From assembly GCA_018651445.1 (NCBI GenBank), contig JABIDZ010000017.1, positions 1 to 5,207 of the forward strand: DNA of 5,207 nt. The letters run 5' to 3'. The notes under the pieces were generated by a model. It worked only from the letters and a program-made list of their open reading frames with translations, ran no database searches and was not told the DNA's origin. The translations under genes were made by a program, and so were the position numbers. Below are positions 1 through 4,958 of the stretch, piece after piece; within the stretch, counting starts at the first letter, position 1; the number at the start of each line of letters is the position of its first letter. This stretch comes from Candidatus Iainarchaeum sp. (GTDB lineage: Archaea > Iainarchaeota > Iainarchaeia > Iainarchaeales > JAAZKV01).

Positions 1-331
1 CGAAGTACAATTAGATTTAGATAATGTTGTAATCTACCCACTCAATACTACTTTTACTACGACAACATCTGCAACACCAACCAAAGCTTTTTCTGTTTGT
101 AATAACGAAGTAAAATTCACGGATCTTGTTTGGACTTCTTCTGGCGATATGAATAGTTGGATTGATGCACTCCCCTCTTTTTCTGATTTGAATGCATATT
201 CGTGTACTGATTTTAATATAGATTTTACTGTTCCGGGTGACGCAGCAGGAACAAACACAGGTATTTTGACAGTGGATTATAACTTGGCAGCAGAATCATA
301 TACTTCAAACTTTTCTATAACTATTGAGTAA
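1..331 (+). CDS. 3' end of a secreted/surface protein with a terminal Ig-like beta domain (5' truncated)
   Basis: The reading frame is open from the window edge (first full codon at base 2) to TAA at 329-331, giving 109 residues of the C-terminus. The start is outside the window. The internal ATG at 149 is not a credible start, because the same frame stays open and domain-like upstream of it. The sequence is rich in Thr, Ser, Asn and hydrophobic/polar alternation, typical of an extracellular beta sandwich. It has only two cysteines, at codons 98-100 and 203-205, with 34 residues between them. The second Ig-like domain of the next gene (residues 239-334) has the same VCNN motif and the same 34-residue spacing, so the two domains are very probably homologous. 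No catalytic motif is seen. I infer a surface protein related to the giant LamG protein downstream, but whether it also starts with a pilin-type signal cannot be seen. Confidence 0.85.
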   Translation, partial: EVQLDLDNVVIYPLNTTFTTTTSATPTKAFSVCNNEVKFTDLVWTSSGDMNSWIDALPSFSDLNAYSCTDFNIDFTVPGDAAGTNTGILTVDYNLAAESYTSNFSITIE

Positions 332-335
332 ACAA

Positions 336-367
336 AAAAGTCGTTTAGCCCGACTCAAAACGATTTT
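336..367 (+). terminator. Possible hairpin/terminator after the first gene
   Basis: Just after the TAA at 331, AAAA (336-339) plus TCGTTT (341-346) can pair with AAACGA (358-363) plus TTTT (364-367), leaving G340 bulged and a loop of about 11 bases. A competing five-pair stem, AGTCG (339-343) with CGACT (351-355), lies inside it. The stems are AT-rich and weak and the T run is short. It could end the first transcript or mean nothing. Confidence 0.3.
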
Positions 368-374
368 AAATAAT

Positions 375-390
375 AAAAGTGTTATATAAA
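375..390 (+). promoter_or_regulatory. Archaeal TATA box with A-rich BRE-like sequence
   Basis: TTATATAA at 382-389 is a close match to an archaeal TATA box, and the preceding AAAAGT (375-380) resembles a purine-rich TFB recognition element. Archaeal transcription usually starts about 25 bases past the box centre. That predicts a start near 410-414, only about 10-14 bases before the ATG at 424, so the mRNA leader would be very short. This is the only convincing promoter in the window and would drive the whole LamG/pilin cluster. Confidence 0.65.
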
Positions 391-423
391 CAGTTAAATT
401 TGGGGATTTGGGGTTGAATTTTG

Positions 424-3400
424 ATGAGAGCACAGACATCAATAGAAACGATGATAATTTTAGCAATCACGCTGATAATGTTAATCATTTTATTTTCAAT
501 CGCTTGGGAACAAGTAACTTCAGATTATATTTTACAACAAGAAAAGATTGGTTCTAGATCACTTGAACTTTTAAAAAATGAGATTCATGATGCGTATTTT
601 TTAGGAGCAGGAACAACAAAAGAGATTGCATTGACTTTTCCAGAAAATATTGATTATAACGCGTCTTCTATAAGTGGCAACTCTTTGCGTTTAAAAGTTG
701 GAGAAAACGACATAATCATTACAACGGATGTGCCCATTAGGGGTAACTGGCCATCGTCTTCTGGTCAATGGTTAATTAAGATAGTGTCTTTTGGAGACTT
801 TGTTTCTGTTTCAACAGATCTATTATTTTTTTCTCCAACCCAAATAAACCGTTCGATTAATCAAGGTAGTTCGGATAGCCAAGTACTTACAATAACAAAT
901 CTTTCTTCTTCGAGTGCAGCGTACACTTTCTCAATTGATTCTCCTTCTAGTGGCCTAACAATTTCTTCGTCTGACATAGGTGTAGTAAATTTTGCAGCAT
1001 CTGATTCGAACACAGTTACCGTTAATTTTAATTGTTCTACTACTGCGAGCGGGGATTACAATGGTTTGCTAACATTTGCGTCAGGGGTTGACGTAACTTA
1101 TCCAATATTTGTTACGTGTTTGTCTGCACAAAAAAGGTTATCACTTTTTCCAGAAGACAAAAACATTGTAACTACGGCAGGCGTTGATGTAAATTCAACG
1201 ATGACTGTTTGTAATAATTCAACAATAAATTTTCCTTCTTCAACAACAACGATTTTAGGAACTGCGCGTGACTATATTTCTTCAGATTTTACTTCGGCAA
1301 TTTCTGCAAATACTTGTACGACTTTAGATTTGGTTGTTGACACGCCCGCGCAAGGTTCGTACACTGGAACAATAAAAGTAACTGCATCCGGGTTTTCTGA
1401 CACTTCGGATTTGAATTTACAAGTTGGTGCTACAGCTGCACCCTCTGCCACCACTTACTGGTTTATGTCTGTAAATGACCGCGATTTAAATCACTGGTTT
1501 GATTACAATGGTTTTGTTTTTCAAAGGGTGAGTGATTCTGCTTGGATTCCAAATGGTGAACTTAATTGGAATACTTCTGCGATTGCGGATAATAATTCGT
1601 GGAAAGATGCGAACCTAGTTGCGTATTATAAATTCAATGAAACAAGTGGTTCAAAAGCAGCGGATACTGCTAACCAACATGATGGAACGCTTACTAATGG
1701 CGGTTTTTCTGAAAGCGGTATGTGGAAAACATATGCACTTGATTTGAGTAGCACAGGAAATTATGTTAGTTTAGATGATAATTCAGATTTTACTTTTGGA
1801 GATGGGACAAATGATACCCCCTTTAGTATTAGTGCTTGGCTTTATGCAGATTCAGTCAATGTTTCAACAGGGAATTGGATTATTAATAAACGTGCGACTA
1901 GCAATGATGAATGGCAATTATTATTGTGGGGCGGAAAACTTAGAGTGAGTATGCATAGCGGCGGAGTGGGCGCAGTTAATATTGCGGCGTATGGCCCAAC
2001 AATGCCTATTGATGAGTGGACACATATGGTGATGATATACGATGGAAGTAAAAGTGAATCAGGAATAGAATTTTATGTTAATGGAAACCTAGCAACGGTA
2101 AGTCAAGATACTACCGGGAGCTATGTCGCAATGAGTGACGGAACTAGTCCAGTACATATCGGAAAAGCAGGTTGGGAAAATAATCGTTATTGGGACGGTT
2201 TGATAGATGAATTAAAAATCTGGGACAAAAATTTATCACAAATTGAAGTCACTGCAGATTACAATTCTTTTTTGAATGCAAAATTCGTTGATGAAAACAT
2301 TGTTGATGCTGGTGCGAGCGCGTCATGGAATTCAATAAAAATAAATAAAGATTTGCTATTTGATTTTGGAAAAGAACTTCGTTTGAATCATTCTCCAGAT
2401 CAAAACCAAATTGATGAAAATCATTTTTTATGGGATGATAATTTAGTAGGTGTTTGGCATTTAAATGAAACAAGTGGAACCACTTTTTATGATTCAAAAG
2501 ACAATAATGATGGAACCGGAACAGCTTTTGATGGAGATGAATACACTGCGGGGAGATGGGATACAAATGCTATTTTTTATGAAGGCGTGAATGATACGAT
2601 TGATTTACCTATAGGGTTTATGTTTAATTTGCCTAGGCAATTTTCTCTTTCGGCATGGGTGCGAATAAATTCTTACACCGATCTATTAACAATTTTTGGA
2701 AAGCAGAATAGGGGCGCACAATATGTATTTGATTGGTTGTATGTTAATGCTAGTGGCGCTCCGGGAATGGCATTACAAGATGGAGGAATCATGTCAGGGA
2801 ATGCGGTAAATTTTGCGTGTTCAAATACAATACTCGATGAAAATATGTGGTATCATTTAACATATACTTTTAGTTATCCTGGAGAAGGAAAAATTTATGT
2901 TAATGGTTCGCTTGCTTGTTCACAAACAGCAGCGGGGCATTTAGATGATTTGGGCGGGACGAATTGGCATATTGGGAGTGGGAATAATAGAGATTATTTT
3001 AATGGAAAGATTGAAGAAGTACTATTTTTTGATGATGAATTAACTGTTGGCGAAATAAGTAAATTATATGCTTCTCAAGCCGAAGGTTATTTTGATGAAG
3101 GTTTAATTGGTTTATGGCATTTAAACGAGACGAGTGGAACAAATCTTGTGGATTCTAGTGGCAATGACAATAATGCTACACTTGTTGGTAGTAGTGGTTA
3201 CACTACGGGGTTGTGGGATACAAACGCGATTTTACTTGATGGAGTTAATGATTATATTTCAGTAGGCGACGATGCGTCTTTAGAACCGCTAAGTGTTTCT
3301 CTTTCAGCGTGGTTCTACCCTACACAGCTACAACCAACAGATACACATTATGTTCGCTTAGTAAAAAAAGCATATGATATGAGCGTTTCAAGCCCGTATG

Positions 3401-3984
3401 TGAGCTATGGTTTAGTGTTTAATGCTGCAGGAGATAAAATTGAAGCAGTTATTTCAGAAGGGGCGCCAGATGGAACGCCAGACACTAGTTTTGATGTAAA
3501 TAGTTGGAATCATGTTGTAATGACACATGATGGTGCAACGCTAAAGATTTATCGTAATGGTTCGCTTGTTGAAAGTACAAGTAAAGGTGCAATACAATAT
3601 TCTGATGGTAACTTCTTGTTTGGACAAAGTTATGGGACAAATCTTGGCAGGTTTAAAGGAAAAATAGAAGAGGTGGCTGCGTGGGGGAGATCATTGACCG
3701 CGGCAGAAATCACTGATTTATACATCAAAGGAGTAAATAGATTAGATCTGAATGTTTATTCTTGTTCGAGTAGTGGTTGCACAGAACAAAATAGAACGTC
3801 TTCCCAATACTCTTCAATGGTTGGTAATAATGTATTGATTGACATTTCTTCGTTAAGTGATTCACAATACTTGGGATTTGATATTTTGTTTAAACAAACA
3901 AGTGGATTAGACGACCGAAATGCAATGACCTTTTTAGATAGTGCATATCTTGCGGATGTGAACATTTCTTATAGTACAAGTTAG
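424..3984 (+). CDS. Giant class III signal-peptide (pilin-like) surface protein with two Ig-like and three LamG domains; probable adhesin
   Basis: This is a 1186-residue protein. I chose ATG 424; TTG 421 directly before it is the only alternative, because TGA at 415-417 closes the frame. The N-terminus MRA|QTSIE matches the archaeal class III signal, with Gln at +1 and Glu at +5 after predicted cleavage, followed by a hydrophobic helix (residues 9-28). The part before cleavage is only three residues. Next come a linker (29-132), Ig-like domain 1 (133-233, Cys204/Cys232), Ig-like domain 2 (239-334, Cys263/Cys298), a spacer, LamG 1 (396-614), a DAG-containing segment (about 620-655), LamG 2 (671-884, Cys799/Cys832), LamG 3 (891-1103) and a C-terminal beta domain (1104-1186, Cys1114/Cys1119). 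LamG folds commonly bind glycans or proteins, and no hydrolase catalytic motif is evident. It has about 23 N-X-S/T sequons. I infer a glycosylated adhesive subunit held on a type IV pilus-like filament; membrane anchoring without a filament is the alternative. Confidence 0.9.
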   Translation: MRAQTSIETMIILAITLIMLIILFSIAWEQVTSDYILQQEKIGSRSLELLKNEIHDAYFLGAGTTKEIALTFPENIDYNASSISGNSLRLKVGENDIIITTDVPIRGNWPSSSGQWLIKIVSFGDFVSVSTDLLFFSPTQINRSINQGSSDSQVLTITNLSSSSAAYTFSIDSPSSGLTISSSDIGVVNFAASDSNTVTVNFNCSTTASGDYNGLLTFASGVDVTYPIFVTCLSAQKRLSLFPEDKNIVTTAGVDVNSTMTVCNNSTINFPSSTTTILGTARDYISSDFTSAISANTCTTLDLVVDTPAQGSYTGTIKVTASGFSDTSDLNLQVGATAAPSATTYWFMSVNDRDLNHWFDYNGFVFQRVSDSAWIPNGELNWNTSAIADNNSWKDANLVAYYKFNETSGSKAADTANQHDGTLTNGGFSESGMWKTYALDLSSTGNYVSLDDNSDFTFGDGTNDTPFSISAWLYADSVNVSTGNWIINKRATSNDEWQLLLWGGKLRVSMHSGGVGAVNIAAYGPTMPIDEWTHMVMIYDGSKSESGIEFYVNGNLATVSQDTTGSYVAMSDGTSPVHIGKAGWENNRYWDGLIDELKIWDKNLSQIEVTADYNSFLNAKFVDENIVDAGASASWNSIKINKDLLFDFGKELRLNHSPDQNQIDENHFLWDDNLVGVWHLNETSGTTFYDSKDNNDGTGTAFDGDEYTAGRWDTNAIFYEGVNDTIDLPIGFMFNLPRQFSLSAWVRINSYTDLLTIFGKQNRGAQYVFDWLYVNASGAPGMALQDGGIMSGNAVNFACSNTILDENMWYHLTYTFSYPGEGKIYVNGSLACSQTAAGHLDDLGGTNWHIGSGNNRDYFNGKIEEVLFFDDELTVGEISKLYASQAEGYFDEGLIGLWHLNETSGTNLVDSSGNDNNATLVGSSGYTTGLWDTNAILLDGVNDYISVGDDASLEPLSVSLSAWFYPTQLQPTDTHYVRLVKKAYDMSVSSPYVSYGLVFNAAGDKIEAVISEGAPDGTPDTSFDVNSWNHVVMTHDGATLKIYRNGSLVESTSKGAIQYSDGNFLFGQSYGTNLGRFKGKIEEVAAWGRSLTAAEITDLYIKGVNRLDLNVYSCSSSGCTEQNRTSSQYSSMVGNNVLIDISSLSDSQYLGFDILFKQTSGLDDRNAMTFLDSAYLADVNISYSTS
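820..1122 (+). other. Ig-like domain 1 of the giant surface protein
   Basis: Residues about 133-233. It opens with a hydrophobic strand and an SPT motif, then runs through Ser/Thr/Asn-rich alternating strands to a closing strand ending VTCL. The pattern (a loop with 'Q..TITNLS', then 'FNCSTTASGDYNG' leading to a last strand) resembles the ASPM/SPD-2/Hydin-like or BACON-like Ig folds of extracellular proteins; I do not assign it to one family. Cys204 and Cys232 are its only cysteines and could form a disulfide between adjacent strands. Confidence 0.6.
1138..1425 (+). other. Ig-like domain 2 of the giant surface protein, paralogous to the end of the upstream gene
   Basis: Residues about 239-334. 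It contains VCNN at Cys263 and a second Cys298, 34 residues further on, then a GxYTGTIKV-type strand and a final LNLQV strand. The C-terminus of the first gene repeats this order: VCNN, 34 intervening residues, Cys, a GTNTGILTV-type strand and a final FSITI strand. Shared motifs and identical cysteine spacing point to a common origin. Confidence 0.7.
1609..2265 (+). repeat. LamG domain copy 1 (residues 396-614)
   Basis: It begins LVAYYKFNETSG, continues through FSISAWLYA and EFYVNGNL, and ends GLIDELKIWDKNLSQIEV. This is the classic LamG order: opening strand with N-E-T-S-G, 'S.SAW', 'W.H', 'YVNG' and a closing 'IDE..IW...L'. It has no cysteines, unlike copy 2. It is the most diverged of the three copies in its opening motif (YYKF instead of WHL). 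Confidence 0.88.
2281..2430 (+). other. DAG segment: probable N-terminal part of a beta domain interrupted by LamG 2 and 3
   Basis: Residues about 620-669 carry a VDAGASASWNSIKI motif followed by a Phe/Leu-rich strand, then an Asn/Asp/His-rich stretch leading into LamG 2. In archaeal LamG proteins a 'VFDAG...W..I.W' strand commonly starts a beta-sandwich module whose second half contains 'L.V.SC....C'. Here that second half appears only after LamG 3 (residues 1104-1186). The assignment rests on remembered family patterns and is an inference. Confidence 0.5.
2434..3075 (+). repeat. LamG domain copy 2 (residues 671-884)
   Basis: It starts LVGVWHLNETSGT, has RWDTNAIFYEGVNDTIDL, FSLSAWVRI, WYHLTYTF and IYVNGSLA, and closes GKIEEVLFFDDELTVGEI. 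It shares WHLNETSGT, WDTNAI, GVND, NGSL and GKIEEV with copy 3, so these two are the closest pair. Cys799 and Cys832 are unique to this copy and lie in strands that could be adjacent, so a stabilising disulfide is plausible. Confidence 0.88.
3094..3732 (+). repeat. LamG domain copy 3 (residues 891-1103)
   Basis: It starts LIGLWHLNETSGT and contains LWDTNAILLDGVNDYISV, VSLSAWFYP, WNHVVMTHDG and IYRNGSLV, closing GKIEEVAAWGRSLTAAEI. It follows copy 2 after only six residues. It has no cysteines. Despite identical peptides shared with copy 2, the codons differ at synonymous positions (for example AAT GAA ACA versus AAC GAG ACG in NETSG), which argues against recent duplication. Confidence 0.88.
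3733..3981 (+). other. C-terminal cysteine-bearing beta domain of the giant protein
   Basis: Residues about 1104-1186. The segment LDLNVYSCSSSGC is followed by polar strands and ends in VNISYSTS. The 'L.V.SC....C' strand, a 'YLGFDILF' strand and a final 'V.ISYS' strand match the second half of the module that often follows LamG insertions in archaeal surface proteins. Cys1114 and Cys1119 are close enough to form a small disulfide loop. It probably completes the beta domain begun at 2281-2430. Confidence 0.5.
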
Positions 3985-3986
3985 TA

Positions 3987-4005
3987 TTATTTTTGAGTTT
4001 ATTTT
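3987..4005 (+). terminator. T-rich stretch between the giant gene and the next pilin gene (possible attenuator)
   Basis: The 34-base gap after the TAG at 3982-3984 contains a T5 run (3990-3994), T3 (3998-4000) and T4 (4002-4005). Archaeal RNA polymerase can terminate at T tracts without a hairpin, so some transcripts may end here. Equally, in an AT-rich genome this may be incidental, and no separate promoter for the next gene is evident. Confidence 0.25.
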
Positions 4006-4008
4006 AAT

Positions 4009-4015
4009 GGTGTGA
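4009..4015 (+). promoter_or_regulatory. Ribosome binding site for the 132-residue pilin-like gene
   Basis: GGTGTGA lies with its GGTG core (4009-4012) six bases before ATG 4019. This matches the archaeal anti-Shine-Dalgarno sequence and supports that start. It also shows that the gene can be translated independently of the gene before it. Confidence 0.7.
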
Positions 4016-4018
4016 AAA

Positions 4019-4417
4019 ATGTTAGGAAAAAAGGGTCAAATATCAATCGAATTTATTATTTCAACGCTATTCGTGCTATTAATTTTCGGTGTTGGTTTAG
4101 TAATGTTTCAACAACGAACCGAAATGAACTTTGTTTTTTTTAGTTCGTGGGAAGCAAAACAAAATGCAGACATACTCGCACGAAATATTAACAATGTTTA
4201 TTTGATGGATAATAATTCTCAATTACAAGACTATGTGTATTGGTTTGAAAAAGATCGTAGTGTAGAAGCAGGCAAATATAATATACGTGTTTTTTATGAT
4301 GTAAACCATTTTGTTGATTCGCCAGTACTCGCGGATATTAATTGGGTAGTAAACCAAGTGAATGGATTGCTTCTTTTCACAAAACAAAACGGGCAGGTTG
4401 TGATTACAAATGGTTAA
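4019..4417 (+). CDS. Class III signal-peptide (archaeal type IV pilin-like) protein
   Basis: This is a 132-residue protein starting at ATG 4019 behind a GGTG site. Residues 1-12 read MLGKKG|QISIEF: basic residues, Gly at -1, Gln at +1 and Glu at +5, the hallmark of class III archaeal pilin precursors that are cut by an EppA/PibD-type prepilin peptidase. A hydrophobic helix (about 12-30) would form the filament core and hold the protein in the membrane before assembly. The remaining 100 residues contain an Asn/Gln-rich helix-like segment (AKQNADILARNINNVYLMDN) and then alternating beta-type strands (YNIRVFYDV, GLLLFTKQ, GQVVITN). There are no cysteines. It follows the giant LamG gene by 34 bases and overlaps the next gene by 8. 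I infer a small pilin, structural or minor; the exact role is unknown. Confidence 0.88.
   Translation: MLGKKGQISIEFIISTLFVLLIFGVGLVMFQQRTEMNFVFFSSWEAKQNADILARNINNVYLMDNNSQLQDYVYWFEKDRSVEAGKYNIRVFYDVNHFVDSPVLADINWVVNQVNGLLLFTKQNGQVVITNG
4395..4404 (+). promoter_or_regulatory. Ribosome binding site inside the preceding gene
   Basis: AGGTTGTGAT is an imperfect copy of the GAGGTGAT archaeal consensus (extra bases in the middle). It lies five bases before ATG 4410, inside the end of the preceding gene. It favours ATG 4410 over the in-frame ATG 4422 and suggests translational coupling. Confidence 0.5.
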
Positions 4418-4958
4418 ACAAATGGCTAGAGTAGTTGAGCGCTTGTTTAAACTACGCGTAAATGAACGTGGGCAAGTTTTTTCTCCAGATATTCTCATAG
4501 CAGTTGTAATCTTTTTGGCAGCATTAGTTTTTTTCTATATAGGATCAAATTCTATTTTTGCTCAAGAAGACTTGTTTGAAATGCGAAGCGAAGCAGACGA
4601 AGTGTTGCATTCGACAATGAATTCGCTTGTTTTTTCACAAGGAAAACCAGTTAACTGGGATGAAGGACAAGTACAAAATGTATCTTTTTTTGGTTTAGCA
4701 GATGAGCGAAACATTGTTGATCAAAACAAAATTGTGACGCTGATAAACTTCCTCGACAATAATTATCTTTATACAAAAGAACGACTGGGTATAGGAAAGT
4801 TTAGTTTTAAACTACGCGTAATCGATTTTAATGGTTCAATATTATATTCTTCAACAAGAACTTTTACTAATACGCGTTTAGAACAAGGATTGAGAAGAAT
4901 TGTTTCGCTTAATGGAACACAAGTAACGTTAGAAGGAGTTGTTGCTTTTGAACGATAA
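4410..4958 (+). CDS. Pilin-like protein with variant signal (Asp at +6) and GxPxNW...GLAD motif
   Basis: This is a 182-residue protein from ATG 4410 (ATG 4422 is an alternative) to TAA 4956-4958. The N-region is long and basic (residues 1-21, ending NERG), followed by QVFSPD and a hydrophobic helix (28-46). Gly at -1 and Gln at +1 fit a class III pilin signal, but +5 is Pro and the acidic residue is Asp27 at +6. The soluble part has a helix rich in Glu/Ala/Asp (51-73), then GKPVNW (78-83) and FFGLADERNIVD (93-104), then KFSFKLRVIDFNG. I recall this GxPxNW...GL.D...K order from pilin-like proteins in DPANN genomes; that family link is from memory. No cysteines are present. It overlaps both neighbours (8 and 11 bases), indicating a tight operon. 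I infer a minor pilin or membrane-anchored pilus assembly subunit. Confidence 0.82.
   Translation: MVKQMARVVERLFKLRVNERGQVFSPDILIAVVIFLAALVFFYIGSNSIFAQEDLFEMRSEADEVLHSTMNSLVFSQGKPVNWDEGQVQNVSFFGLADERNIVDQNKIVTLINFLDNNYLYTKERLGIGKFSFKLRVIDFNGSILYSSTRTFTNTRLEQGLRRIVSLNGTQVTLEGVVAFER
4446..4821 (+). repeat. Exact 16-base direct repeat within one gene
   Basis: TTTAAACTACGCGTAA occurs at 4446-4461 and again at 4806-4821, exactly 360 bases apart and in the same reading frame. Both copies encode FKLRV. The first lies in the N-region before the predicted signal cleavage site and the second in a beta strand of the soluble domain. Confidence 0.8.
4933..4938 (+). promoter_or_regulatory. Ribosome binding site supporting a TTG start
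   Basis: AAGGAG, followed nine bases later by TTG 4948, sets the start of the last gene inside the end of the preceding one. In-frame TTG codons at 4939 and 4942 are too close to this site, and TAG at 4930-4932 closes the frame upstream. Confidence 0.55.

Noticed and set aside
149..331. Separate small gene starting at ATG 149
   Set aside because: The frame is open from the window edge, and the conserved VCNN cysteine at 98-100 lies upstream of this ATG, so it is an internal methionine of a truncated gene.
1272..1454. 60-residue open frame on the - strand
   Set aside because: It is a shadow of Ig-like domain 2, low in complexity and with no start signal.
2249..2566. 105-residue open frame on the - strand
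   Set aside because: It lies wholly inside the giant gene, antisense to LamG 1/2 coding sequence. Its His/Leu/Asn-rich composition is the mirror of Asp/Asn/Gly codons, and no ribosome binding site or promoter supports it.
424..3984. Glycoside hydrolase function for the LamG (concanavalin A-like) domains
   Set aside because: The fold is shared with GH16-type glucanases, but no E-x-D-x-E-type catalytic signature is visible in any copy. Binding or adhesion is the supported role.
4223..4498. 91-residue open frame on the - strand
   Set aside because: It is antisense to two pilin-like genes that have good start signals and recognisable N-terminal motifs. Composition gives no domain.
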